A DNA stretch of 64,000 nucleotides from positions 1 through 64,000 of the forward strand of contig JAUNTX010000007.1 of the NCBI GenBank assembly GCA_030538475.1. The letters are read 5' to 3'. Shown here piece by piece: positions 35,527-44,152 of this stretch. Both the position numbers and the translations under genes were made by a program. Each line of letters begins with the position of its first letter. Position 1 is the stretch's first letter. The notes under the pieces were generated by a model that had not been told where the DNA came from, made no database searches, and worked only from the letters and a program-made list of their open reading frames with translations. The DNA comes from Dermabacter sp. Its GTDB lineage: Bacteria; Actinomycetota; Actinomycetes; Actinomycetales; Dermabacteraceae.

Positions 35527-36972
35527 CTATTCCTCGATCACTGCCTGCATGACGCTGCGCGCGATGGGTGCGGCGACGGCGCTGCCGTATCCGCCTTCTT
35601 CCACCACCACGGCGACCGCGACCTTCTTGTTGCCCGACATCGCATAGCCCACGAACCACGAGTGCGCCGTGGCACCCTCGGCCCATTCGGCAGTGCCGGT
35701 CTTGCCGCCCACCTCGACGCCGTCGATCCGCGCGTTCGTGGCCGTCCCATCGGTCACCGTCTTCACCATCATCTGCCGCATCTGGGCGGCATTGGTGGCC
35801 GACAGCGGCTGCGAGCGCCGCTGGGGAACGAGCGCCTGCACCTCGTTCAGATCGCTCGTGCGCACCGACTTGATGAGCTGCGGTTCCATGACCACGCCGT
35901 CGTTCGCGAAGCTTCCCGCGACCATCGCCATCTGCAGCGGGGTCACACGATCCTCGTACTGCCCAATCGAGCTCGTGGCCAGCTGCGCATTGTCCAGGTC
36001 CGTGCCCATCGTGGACGGCGTGACGTTCATGGGGATCTTCATGGAATCCCCGAAACCGTATTCCTCGGTCTTCTTTCGCAGCGCGTCCTCACCGAGTTCG
36101 ACGCCGAGCATTGCGAAGGAGGTGTTGCAGCTCTTCATGAGCGCGTCTTCGAGCGAGGAGACATCGTTCGGCCCGCACGGGGTCTGATCGCCGCCCGGGT
36201 GATTCGACATGACGTTCGTGGACTGCGGCAGCTGGTAGGCGCCGGGCCCGGGAATCTCCGTGGCTGCTGTGTACGAGCCCGTATCGAGCGCCGCGGCCGC
36301 CACGAGGAGTTTGAAGGTGGAGCCCGGCGGGTACAGGTCGCCCGCAATCGCCCGGTTCACCATCGGCCGGTTCGAGTCGGCATTGAGTTCGTCCCACGCG
36401 GCCGTGACATCGCCCGTGGAGTGGGAGGCCAGGCGGTTCGGATCGTAGCTCGGGGTCGAGGCCATCGCGAGGATCGCGCCCGTTTCCGGATCGATCGCCA
36501 CGGCGGCGCCCCGGCGGTTGCCGAGGGCCTCGTAGGCCGCCCGCTGCGCCCCCTCGTCGAGCGTGAGCTCGACCGTGGCGCCCTGGCCCTTGCGGCCGGA
36601 CAGCAGGTCCGAGACGCGCTGGTAGAACAGGGAATCGGCATCGCCGGACAGCACGTCGTTCATGGACCGCTCGACCCCCGCGAAGCCGTACACGACGCTG
36701 TAGTAGCCCGTGGAATGGGCGTACATCTCGGGGTTCGAGTATTCCCGCTGGTAGCCGTAGCGATCATCGGATTCGACCGAGCTCGCGACGGCCTGGCCGC
36801 CGACGACGATGGGGCCGCGGTTCGTGCCGAACTCGTTGTAGATCGTGCGCGCGTTGCGCGAATCCGCGTTCAGTTCGTCCGCCTTGACCACCTGGAAGTA
36901 GGTGGTCGAGCCGATCAGCAGGAGCAGCAGGCACGCGAGCACGAGCGAGACGTGGCGCAGGGGCTTGTTCAT
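35527..36972 (-). CDS. pbpA: Penicillin-binding protein 2-type transpeptidase
   Basis: This 481-residue class B PBP crosslinks peptidoglycan. It has a short cytosolic N-terminus (MNKPLRHVS) and one membrane anchor (LVLACLLLLLIGSTTYF), then the dimerisation region and a transpeptidase domain with the SxxK motif in PPGSTFKLL (about 225), SxN as SCN in MKSCNTSFA and KTG in GGKTGTAEW (about 430). It acts with the adjacent RodA/FtsW glycosyltransferase, whose gene overlaps it by four bases. The longer open frame upstream runs through rodA in another frame and is not part of this gene. Confidence 0.96.
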   Translation of the reverse strand: MNKPLRHVSLVLACLLLLLIGSTTYFQVVKADELNADSRNARTIYNEFGTNRGPIVVGGQAVASSVESDDRYGYQREYSNPEMYAHSTGYYSVVYGFAGVERSMNDVLSGDADSLFYQRVSDLLSGRKGQGATVELTLDEGAQRAAYEALGNRRGAAVAIDPETGAILAMASTPSYDPNRLASHSTGDVTAAWDELNADSNRPMVNRAIAGDLYPPGSTFKLLVAAAALDTGSYTAATEIPGPGAYQLPQSTNVMSNHPGGDQTPCGPNDVSSLEDALMKSCNTSFAMLGVELGEDALRKKTEEYGFGDSMKIPMNVTPSTMGTDLDNAQLATSSIGQYEDRVTPLQMAMVAGSFANDGVVMEPQLIKSVRTSDLNEVQALVPQRRSQPLSATNAAQMRQMMVKTVTDGTATNARIDGVEVGGKTGTAEWAEGATAHSWFVGYAMSGNKKVAVAVVVEEGGYGSAVAAPIARSVMQAVIEE

Positions 36973-38399
36973 GCGGGAACCTCCACCTCTCCCGGGCCGG
37001 GGGCGGCCTCGGTGCGGGACGCGGCGCTCTGGCGGGCGCGCGACGTCGAGGCCGTCTCCCCGAGCGTGCGGGCGGCGGGCCTGCGTGCGGCATCGCTCAG
37101 CTTGACGATCAGGCCCACGATGATCCAGTTCGCCACGAGGCTCGAACCGCCCGCGGCCATGAACGGCAGGGTAAGCCCGGTGAGCGGGATGACCCGCGTG
37201 ACGCCGCCGATGACGATGAAGACCTGCAGCCCGATGGTGAACGAGAGCCCGGCGGCGAGCAGCTTGCCGAAGCCGTCGGAAATACCGACCGCGGCACGCA
37301 GCCCCCGCTGCACGAACACGGCGAACAGCAGCAGAATCGCCACCATCCCCACGAGCCCCATCTCTTCCGCCATCGACGTGTAGATGAAGTCGGACTGCGC
37401 GAACGGCACCATGTCCTGTCGGCCCTGACCGAGGCCCGTGCCCACCACGCCGCCGTTGGCGAGGCCGAAGATGCCGTTGTTGACCTGCCCGCACGCGGAG
37501 AAGTTCGCGCTGCTCAGGGGGTCCAGCCAGCACTCGAAGCGGCGCTGGACGTGGCCGAGGCGCAGCACGTAAAACAGGCCTGGCGGGATGAACATGATCG
37601 CGCCGATCACGAACCAGCTGAGGCGGTCCGTCGCGGTATACAGCATGACCACGAAGAGGCCGAAGAACAGCAGCGACGTGCCCAGATCGTTCTGGAACAC
37701 GAGCACCGCGGTGGCGCCCGCCCACGCCATGATGATGGGCCCGAAATCGGCCCAGCGCGGCAGCGTAATGCCCAGCACGCGCGGCCCGGCGAGCGCGAGC
37801 GTGTCGCGGCGCGAGACGAGAAAACCGGCGAAGAAGATCGCGAAGCAGATCTTCGCGATCTCCGCGGGCTGGAACGAATAGGAGCCCACCCGGATCCAGA
37901 TGCGCGCCCCGTAGTTGGCGGAACCGAGACCGGGCACGAGCGGCAGCAGGAGAAGGACCAGGCCGACGGCGCCGGTCACCCACGTGTAGCGGCGCATGAC
38001 GCGGTGATCGCGCACAAAAATGATGACGACGGCGCACGCGACAAGCCCGATCATCGCCCACATGATCTGCCTGCTCGCAAAGCCCGAGCCCCACGACGTG
38101 TAGAGGTCGTAGGCGATGTCCACGCTCTTGATGGAGGCGAGCCCGATGAGGTTGAGCAGGAGCGCGATGGGGATGAGCAGCGGGTCCGCGTAGGGCACGC
38201 GGATGGTCGCCGCGATGTAGACGCCGAGCGCGATGAGGCCCACGCCGCCCACCTGCCACCAGGTGTCCGGCGCGATCTGCTCGGTGCGACCGAGGTCTAC
38301 GAGCAGGTTCGCGCCGAGCCCCACCGCGAACGCGATGAGGAGCAGGACCAGGTGCACGGTGCGCCTGGTCCGTGCCTGGTAGCTGATGACGGTGGCCAC
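36969..38399 (-). CDS. rodA: FtsW/RodA/SpoVE-family peptidoglycan glycosyltransferase
   Basis: This 476-residue SEDS protein has about ten to twelve membrane helices and polymerises lipid II. The family blocks GSYSFQPAEIAKICFAIFFA (about 175-195) and QNDLGTSLLFFG, and the C-terminal PFMAAGGSSLVANW are all present. It starts with GTG 38399, directly abutting the pstP stop codon, and overlaps pbpA. The pairing with a class B PBP is the standard SEDS-bPBP unit. A C-terminal extension of about 40 residues rich in Ala, Arg and Pro is cytosolic and could be a phosphorylation region. Confidence 0.96.
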   Translation of the reverse strand: MATVISYQARTRRTVHLVLLLIAFAVGLGANLLVDLGRTEQIAPDTWWQVGGVGLIALGVYIAATIRVPYADPLLIPIALLLNLIGLASIKSVDIAYDLYTSWGSGFASRQIMWAMIGLVACAVVIIFVRDHRVMRRYTWVTGAVGLVLLLLPLVPGLGSANYGARIWIRVGSYSFQPAEIAKICFAIFFAGFLVSRRDTLALAGPRVLGITLPRWADFGPIIMAWAGATAVLVFQNDLGTSLLFFGLFVVMLYTATDRLSWFVIGAIMFIPPGLFYVLRLGHVQRRFECWLDPLSSANFSACGQVNNGIFGLANGGVVGTGLGQGRQDMVPFAQSDFIYTSMAEEMGLVGMVAILLLFAVFVQRGLRAAVGISDGFGKLLAAGLSFTIGLQVFIVIGGVTRVIPLTGLTLPFMAAGGSSLVANWIIVGLIVKLSDAARRPAARTLGETASTSRARQSAASRTEAAPGPGEVEVPA

Positions 38400-39644
38400 T
38401 TACTGCCCGCCGTCCGAGGCGCCGGAGCCGTTGCCGTTGGCGCGTACTTCCGCGTCGAGCCGGCGAACGATCCGCTCGGCGTCGTCGCGGCTCGAGGCAG
38501 AGATCGTGTCGGTCACCTGCGTCTGCGTGACGGGCTGGAGGGAGGAGACCTCGATGGTTGTGACCTCATCCTCCGTCGAGAGGGAGATCGGCCCGAGGTC
38601 CTGCGCGATGCCGCGGTAGATGACGACGTACTCGCCGTTGCTGCCCACGTAGTACTGATCCTGGGTCCAGCCGTAACCGAGCCACGCCCCCGTGCCCAGC
38701 AGGGCCGCCAGAAGGAGCAGCGCCACGGTGACGGGCCACGGGCTGCGCCGCGGGGGCACCTCCTCGTAGTCCTCGTCCTCGTACGGCTTGTCGTCGCGCG
38801 TGAGGGCCGCGGCGCGGGCGGCGGGGCCGGTGGCCTGCGTGGGCCGGTTGCGGTCCTTCGCGGCCGCGCCCACGACGATGCTGCCCGTGCTCGGCTTCGG
38901 CGCTCCCTGACCGCGCTGATCCAGGTCGATCACGTCGGCGATCACGCACGTGATGTTGTCGGGTCCGCCCGCCTTGAGGGCCAGTTGAATGAGGTGATCG
39001 GCGCACTCGTCGGGATCGTCGATCTGCTGGAGCGATTCGCTGATCGTCTCGAGCGATACGAGGCCCGAGAGGCCGTCGGAACACAGCATCCAGCGGTCGC
39101 CCACGATCGCGGGGCGCAGGCTCACATCGAGCTCGGGATCCGCATCCACGTCGCCGAGCACGCGCATGACCATCGAGCGCTGCGGGTGGCGTTCCGCCTC
39201 CTCGGGTGTGAGGCGCCCCTCGTCGATGAGGCGCTGCACGAACGTGTGGTCCTTCGTCACGAGCGTGGCCTGGCCATCGCGCACGAGATAGGCGCGCGAA
39301 TCGCCGATGTGCGCGAGCGCAAACTTGTTTTCCGTGCGCAGCAGCGCGGTCACGGTGGTGCCGAGGCCCGCGAGCTGCACGTCTTCGCGGGCGCGCCGCA
39401 CGATGGCCTCGTTGGCATCGAGCACGGCGTTCTCGAGCGCCGCCACGATGTCGGTCGCGGGAGTGTCGGATTCCAGGAGGGCCAGGCGGGCAATCGCCAC
39501 GGAACTGGCCACATCGCCGCCCGCGTGCCCACCCATGCCGTCGGCCACCACGAGCAAGTGCGGGCTCGCGTAGCCGGAATCCTGGTTGTTCGAGCGCACG
39601 AGCCCCACGTCGGTCTTTGCGGCATAGCGCAGTGCGATGGTCAT
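38400..39644 (-). CDS. pstP: PP2C-family protein phosphatase
   Basis: PstP removes phosphates placed by PknA and PknB. The 414-residue protein has an N-terminal PP2C domain with metal-binding DGMGGH (residues 35-40), HIGDSRAYL, LCSDGLSG and GGPDNITCV. A linker with many charged residues leads to one membrane helix near 310 (PVTVALLLLAALLGTGAWL) and an external tail of about 85 residues. ATG 39644 overlaps the fhaB stop by four bases. The position between fhaB and rodA is the conserved actinobacterial order. Confidence 0.95.
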   Translation of the reverse strand: MTIALRYAAKTDVGLVRSNNQDSGYASPHLLVVADGMGGHAGGDVASSVAIARLALLESDTPATDIVAALENAVLDANEAIVRRAREDVQLAGLGTTVTALLRTENKFALAHIGDSRAYLVRDGQATLVTKDHTFVQRLIDEGRLTPEEAERHPQRSMVMRVLGDVDADPELDVSLRPAIVGDRWMLCSDGLSGLVSLETISESLQQIDDPDECADHLIQLALKAGGPDNITCVIADVIDLDQRGQGAPKPSTGSIVVGAAAKDRNRPTQATGPAARAAALTRDDKPYEDEDYEEVPPRRSPWPVTVALLLLAALLGTGAWLGYGWTQDQYYVGSNGEYVVIYRGIAQDLGPISLSTEDEVTTIEVSSLQPVTQTQVTDTISASSRDDAERIVRRLDAEVRANGNGSGASDGGQ

Positions 39645-40156
39645 TTCGGGCCTCGCCTCAATTCGATCTCGGTCGTGCCAATCTTGATGCGCGCCCCCGG
39701 CTTGAACGGCACCGCCCTGCCCGTGATGTCCTTGCCCGACAGCAGCGTGCCGTTCGTGGAGCCCAGATCCTCGACGTACCACTCGCCATCGTGGGGGAAC
39801 ACGCGCGCGTGCCGGTTCGAGGCATAGTCATCGCTCAGCACGAGCGTGCATTCGGGCGCGCGGCCAATGAGGATAGGGGAGGCGGCCAGGCGAATCGTGG
39901 TGCCGCGCAGTTGCCCCGCCGTCACGACCAGCTGCGTGGAGACCGCTTGCGGGTCCGTGCGCATGTTCTGGATGGCCGACGGGTCGCTCACCGTGCGCTT
40001 CTCCTGCTGCCCGGCGCGCTTGGATCCCGCGCCGCCGCGCGTGATGACCGTGGTGCCGAACAGGTCGTTGCGCAGCACGATGAGCGCCACGATGACGAAC
40101 AGCCACAGGGCCAGGACGAACGCGAGCCGAAGGACGACAATCGTTAATTCACTCAC
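39641..40156 (-). CDS. fhaB: FHA-domain membrane-anchored protein FhaB/FipA
   Basis: This 171-residue protein has one N-terminal membrane helix (LRLAFVLALWLFVIVALIVL), a basic linker with a possible phosphoacceptor region, and a C-terminal FHA domain (about 75-165). The FHA domain contains IGRAPECTL, the phosphothreonine-binding NRHARV and STNGTLL. In mycobacteria the orthologue binds phosphorylated division proteins. GTG 40156 is the start, ten bases after fhaA. It is part of the translationally coupled fhaA-to-pabA series. Confidence 0.93.
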   Translation of the reverse strand: MSELTIVVLRLAFVLALWLFVIVALIVLRNDLFGTTVITRGGAGSKRAGQQEKRTVSDPSAIQNMRTDPQAVSTQLVVTAGQLRGTTIRLAASPILIGRAPECTLVLSDDYASNRHARVFPHDGEWYVEDLGSTNGTLLSGKDITGRAVPFKPGARIKIGTTEIELRRGPK

Positions 40157-40166
40157 GCGGCTCCCA

Positions 40167-40868
40167 TCACCACTGGCTCGTGGTGCCCGAGGGCAGGATC
40201 ACCGTGAGTCGGGTGCGGCCGAGGCGCACGGTGGCCCCGTCGGGCAGCTGGGTGGGGGTCTTGATGCGCTCGCCGTTGACGAACGTGCCGTTCGTGGAGC
40301 CGAGGTCGGTGGCCACCATGTTCGTCCCATCCACGCGCAGCTCCACGTGGTGACGACTCACGCCCGTGTCGTCGAGGATGATGTCGCTGTCGCCGCCGCG
40401 GCCCAGCACCGTCACCGGACCCGTGAGCAGGTACTGCTGGCCGTCGATCTCGAGGATCGGGTGGAACCCTTCGCCGCCGCCCGTCGCGGGCGCGAGCGAG
40501 GAGCGTTCGGTCTTCGATTCGGTCTCGAACCGGCCCGCCTTCACCTCGTCGTCCCGCTCGAGCGAGACGCTCACGTTGCCGACGAACAGATACTTCTGCT
40601 TGTCGGCGTGATCCACGAGGATTCGCTCGAGTTCCTCCACGAGGGTGTCTTCCCACGAGGCGAAGCGGTCGTAGTCCACCGAGTTGAGGTAGACAATGAA
40701 CGTGTTCGGCGCCAGGGTGCGGGAGCGATCGAGCACCTGGATCTGGTCATCGCATTCGCGTTTGAGCCCCTGGGCGAGGTCCAGGGGCTTGATCTGGCCA
40801 CTACCGCGCGAAAAAACGCTCGATACGCCGCGGTCGAGGGTCCGCTCGATCCGATCCAGAAAACTCAA
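40167..40868 (-). CDS. fhaA: DUF3662 and FHA domain-containing protein FhaA
   Basis: The first gene of the kinase cluster encodes a 233-residue cytosolic protein with an N-terminal DUF3662 domain (about 1-115, LDRIERTLDRGVSSVF) and a C-terminal FHA domain with LGRGGDSDI, SRHHVEL and STNGTFV. In actinobacteria FhaA binds the phosphorylated pseudokinase MviN and restrains wall synthesis. The start is an unusual TTG at 40868, fixed by AAGGAGAG about 7 bases upstream and by the family N-terminus. The linker between domains is shorter than in mycobacteria. The promoter must lie in the 98-bp divergent gap, where TAGGAT on the minus strand near 40900 is a -10 candidate. Confidence 0.93.
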   Translation of the reverse strand: MSFLDRIERTLDRGVSSVFSRGSGQIKPLDLAQGLKRECDDQIQVLDRSRTLAPNTFIVYLNSVDYDRFASWEDTLVEELERILVDHADKQKYLFVGNVSVSLERDDEVKAGRFETESKTERSSLAPATGGGEGFHPILEIDGQQYLLTGPVTVLGRGGDSDIILDDTGVSRHHVELRVDGTNMVATDLGSTNGTFVNGERIKTPTQLPDGATVRLGRTRLTVILPSGTTSQW

Positions 40869-40966
40869 CGTCGCTCTCCTTTGTAGAGTCCGGTCAGGGG
40901 AATCCTATCTCTACGCCGCCTCCGGTCCCCCAGCGAGGATGTAAGAAAGTGGTGGAGGATTGGCGC

Positions 40967-41809
40967 ATGAGTGACGCACACGCCCAGATCGAGTCCCTTC
41001 TGGCCTCCCAGCCCTTCGAGTCCGCCGTCGGCCTTGTGACCTCAAGCGGCGCCCTCGTGAGCGCTCACGGGGACCTCGACCGGACGTTCGATCTGGCGAG
41101 CGTCACGAAGCTCATCACCACCTACGCGGCCCTCGTCGCCATCGAGCGGGGCGCGCTCGCCCTCACTGATCCGGCGGGTGAGGGCACCCCGGACGGCTGC
41201 ACGGTCGAGCACCTGCTGAGCCACGCCGCGGGATACGCGTTCGACGATGCCCAGCTGCTCGCCGCCCCCGGCCAGCGCCGCATGTATAGCAACGCGGGCA
41301 TCGAGCACCTGGGGCGCCTCGTGGAGGCCGCCATCGGCACGGACTTCGGCGCCTTCGTGCGCGAGGCCGTTCTCGAGCCCCTCGGGATGGAGGGTGTGGA
41401 GATCCAGGGATCGCCCGCGAAGGACTACCGCGCGAGCCTCGAGGACCTCCTGCTGCTCGGGCGCGAGTTCCTCCGCCCCACCCTGATCTCCGCCGCGCTC
41501 GCGGACAGCGCCCACCGCGTCCACTTTCCCGGCATCGCGGGGGTGCTGCCCGGCTACGGCAGGAAACGCCCGAACGATTGGGGGCTCGGCCCCGAAATCA
41601 AGGGCGACAAGGCCCCCCACTGGACCGCGACGGGCAACTCGGCGCGCACCTTCGGGCACTTCGGGCAGGCCGGATCGTTCCTGTGGGTGGACCCCGACGC
41701 GGACCTGGCGGCCGCCTTCCTCTCCGACCGCCCCTTCAGCGACGCCCATATTCGGCTGTGGCCCGAACTCGGGGACCTGCTGCTCGCCGCGGGCCGGGAG
41801 GCCGCGTGA
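40967..41809 (+). CDS. Serine hydrolase, beta-lactamase family
   Basis: This 280-residue penicillin-binding-protein-like serine hydrolase shows SxxK in ASVTK near residue 45, YxN in MYSNAG near 107, and HxG in FGHFGQAGS near 228. There is no signal peptide, so it is likely cytosolic, unlike true beta-lactamases. ATG 40967 is chosen for GGAGG at 40954-40958; GTG 40949 lacks one. Its stop overlaps the GTG of the sulfoquinovose synthase homologue (GTGA), so it belongs to that operon. It might be an esterase acting on a lipid or sugar ester; this is inferred from context only. Confidence 0.85.
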   Translation: MSDAHAQIESLLASQPFESAVGLVTSSGALVSAHGDLDRTFDLASVTKLITTYAALVAIERGALALTDPAGEGTPDGCTVEHLLSHAAGYAFDDAQLLAAPGQRRMYSNAGIEHLGRLVEAAIGTDFGAFVREAVLEPLGMEGVEIQGSPAKDYRASLEDLLLLGREFLRPTLISAALADSAHRVHFPGIAGVLPGYGRKRPNDWGLGPEIKGDKAPHWTATGNSARTFGHFGQAGSFLWVDPDADLAAAFLSDRPFSDAHIRLWPELGDLLLAAGREAA

Positions 41810-42975
41810 GCGGGCAGCGGATCATCGTCGCCGGTGGCGACGGCTTTTGCGGCTGGCCCACCGCCCTGCACCTGAGCCGCCGCGGCCACGACGTCACGAT
41901 CGTGGACTCCCTCGTGCGCCGCGAGATCGACGCCGAGCTCGGCACCGCCTCCCTCACACCGATCCTGCCGCTCATCGAGCGCGTGCAGGCGTGGGAAGAG
42001 GTGAGCGGCCGCACCATCGACGTGCGCGAGGGCGACCTCCTGGACTGGGACTTCCTCAGCTTGCTCATGCGGGACGTGCGCCCCGACGCGTTCGTCCACT
42101 TCGCCGAACAGCGCAGCGCGCCCTATTCGATGATCGACCGGGCCCACGCGCAGTACACGCTGCGCAACAACACCGAGGGCACCCTCAACGTGCTCTACGC
42201 GATCAAGGACCTCGCACCGGGCTGCCACCTCGTGAAGCTCGGAACGATGGGGGAGTACGGCCAGCCGAACATCGACATCGAAGAGGGCTGGATCGACATC
42301 ACGCACAGGGGCCGCACCGACCGCCTGCCCTTCCCGAAGCAGCCCGGAAGCTTCTACCACCTCACCAAGGTGCACGACAGCGACACGATCATGTTCGCGT
42401 GTCGCACGTGGGGCCTATCCGCGACCGACCTCAACCAGGGGGTCGTCTACGGGCTCGACACGGCCGACACCCGCTCCGATCCCCGCCTCGTCAACCGCTT
42501 CGACTACGACGCCGTCTTCGGCACCGCCCTCAACCGCTTCCTGGTCCAGGCCGCCACCGGGCACCGGCTCACCGTGTACGGCGACGGTTCCCAAACCCGC
42601 GGCTACCTGAATATTGAGGACACGGTGCGCTGCATCGAGATCGCGTGCGGCCACCCGGCCGCGCCCGGCGAGTTCCGCGTCTTCAACCAGTTCACCGAAA
42701 CCTTCAGCGTGCTCGAGCTCGCCGAGCGGGTGGCCCGCGTGGCCCGCACCGCCGGGTATGAGGCGTGCATCGAGTACCTGGAAAACCCTCGCGTGGAGAA
42801 GTACGGCCACTACTACAACGCCGTCAACACCTCCCTCGTGGACCTCGGCCTCACGCCCCACCTGCTCACCGACGACGTGCTCGCCCAGATTCTTCGCGTG
42901 GCGAGCGACCACCGCGAGCGCGCCCGCGCCACCACCATCCGGCCCCGCGTGAGCTGGCGGGACTCGCCCGCCTGA
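41806..42975 (+). CDS. sqdB: UDP-sulfoquinovose synthase (SQD1/SqdB-like)
   Basis: SQD1 combines UDP-glucose and sulfite to UDP-sulfoquinovose, the head-group donor for the sulfolipid SQDG. The 389-residue protein matches SQD1 along its whole length: GGDGFCGWPTALHLSRRGHDV (as GGDGFCG and WPTALHLS), VDSLVRRE, EQRSAPYSMIDRA, KLGTMGEYGQPNIDIEEG, FYHLTKVHDS, DLNQGVVYG, YDAVFGTALNRF, GQ-like QTRGYLNIED and FNQFTETFSV. Catalytic Thr147, Tyr184 and Lys188 line up with Arabidopsis Thr145, Tyr182 and Lys186 as recalled. GTG 41806 overlaps the serine hydrolase gene. It is cytosolic with bound NAD. The high specificity of these blocks makes the call strong even without a search. Confidence 0.93.
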   Translation: MSGQRIIVAGGDGFCGWPTALHLSRRGHDVTIVDSLVRREIDAELGTASLTPILPLIERVQAWEEVSGRTIDVREGDLLDWDFLSLLMRDVRPDAFVHFAEQRSAPYSMIDRAHAQYTLRNNTEGTLNVLYAIKDLAPGCHLVKLGTMGEYGQPNIDIEEGWIDITHRGRTDRLPFPKQPGSFYHLTKVHDSDTIMFACRTWGLSATDLNQGVVYGLDTADTRSDPRLVNRFDYDAVFGTALNRFLVQAATGHRLTVYGDGSQTRGYLNIEDTVRCIEIACGHPAAPGEFRVFNQFTETFSVLELAERVARVARTAGYEACIEYLENPRVEKYGHYYNAVNTSLVDLGLTPHLLTDDVLAQILRVASDHRERARATTIRPRVSWRDSPA

Positions 42976-42982
42976 GCAGCCC

Positions 42983-44152
42983 GTGCGCATCCTGATCGTC
43001 ACCGAAACCTTCCACCCGAGCATCGACGGGGTGGTCACGCGCCTCAGCCACCTTCTCGCCTACCTGCGCGCCGCCGGTCATGGGGTGGAGGTCGTGGCCC
43101 CCGGTCCCGGGAGCACTCGCTACCCGGTCCCGACGGGAGGCGAGGGGGTGAGGGTGCACCGGATGCCGAGCGTGCGCGCCCCGTTCTACGCGGGACGGCC
43201 CCTCAGCCTGCCCGGCCCGCGCACCCGCGCCCGCCTGGTCCGCATCGTGCGCGAGTTCCGGCCCGATGTCATCCACGCCGTCCAGCCGATCCTGCTGGCG
43301 AGCGCGGGGGTGTGGGTCGCGAGGCGCGCGCGGATCCCGCTCGTCGCGAGCTACCACACCCACCTGCCCGCCTACCTGTCCCGCTACCCGGCCTGGGCCT
43401 TCAGCGCGCCGTTGATCCGCTGGGCCACCGCCCGCCAGCACGCCCGGGCCAGCGTCACCGTGGTGACCAGTGAGGCGATGCGGACCGTCCTTTCCGCCGA
43501 CGGCATCGAGCGGCCGGAGCGTCTGGTGGTGATCGGTCGAGGCGTCGATGCGGCGCTGTTCAGCCCGGCTCGTGCGAGCACGGGCATGCGGGCGCGGCTG
43601 CTGGGGGATAGTGGGGCCGACGGGCCGCGCGAGCAGAGCCCCCGGGCGCGGGGCCCGCTCCTGCTATACGTGGGGCGCCTGGCCGCAGAAAAGGACCTCG
43701 AATCGCTCGCGGGGCTGCTCGGCCGTCGGCCCGATATCCGGCTCGCGCTCGTGGGTGACGGCCCGCACCGCCCCCACCTCGAGAGGGCCTTCGACGGGTG
43801 CGGGGCCGTGTTTCTGGGCGCGCTGCGCGGCGAGGAACTCGCCGCGGCGTACGCGAGCGCGGATGCGTTCGTGTTCCCGTCAGTGACCGAGACGCTCGGC
43901 CTCGTGCTCCTCGAAGCAATGGCCTCCGGCCTGCCCATCATCGCGGCCCGCTCGGGGCCGACCGAGGAACAGATCGCGCACGGAGACACGGGGCTGCTGT
44001 ACGCGCCGGGCGGCCTCGAGGCGGCGGTCGATGCCCTTCGGGATGAGGCGCTGAGGGCCCGGCTGGCCCGCGCTGGCCTCGCCGAGGCCGGGCGGCATTC
44101 GTGGGAGGCGGCCAGCGCCGACCTGCTCGCGGTGTACGAGAGCGTGGTCTAG
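42983..44152 (+). CDS. SQD2-like glycosyltransferase (family 4)
   Basis: This 389-residue GT-B glycosyltransferase lies seven bases after the sulfoquinovose synthase gene. The N-terminus VRILIVTETFHPSIDGVVTRL is typical of GT4 enzymes acting on lipids, and SYHTHLPAYLSRYPAW resembles the HTHVPVYIPRY block of plant SQD2. C-terminal donor-site blocks are YVGRLAAEKDLE, LVGDGPHRPHLE and PSVTETLGLVLLEAMASGLP. It probably transfers sulfoquinovose to diacylglycerol, completing SQDG; a mannosyl- or glucosyltransferase to DAG is the alternative. A short insert near residue 205 coincides with a GGGCCGACGGG motif in the DNA. It converges with the siderophore-interacting protein gene by a 4-bp overlap of stops. 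Confidence 0.83.
   Translation: MRILIVTETFHPSIDGVVTRLSHLLAYLRAAGHGVEVVAPGPGSTRYPVPTGGEGVRVHRMPSVRAPFYAGRPLSLPGPRTRARLVRIVREFRPDVIHAVQPILLASAGVWVARRARIPLVASYHTHLPAYLSRYPAWAFSAPLIRWATARQHARASVTVVTSEAMRTVLSADGIERPERLVVIGRGVDAALFSPARASTGMRARLLGDSGADGPREQSPRARGPLLLYVGRLAAEKDLESLAGLLGRRPDIRLALVGDGPHRPHLERAFDGCGAVFLGALRGEELAAAYASADAFVFPSVTETLGLVLLEAMASGLPIIAARSGPTEEQIAHGDTGLLYAPGGLEAAVDALRDEALRARLARAGLAEAGRHSWEAASADLLAVYESVV

Noticed and set aside
36973..38259. N-terminal extension of pbpA
   Set aside because: It is rodA read in another frame. The class B PBP begins at ATG 36972 with a membrane anchor.
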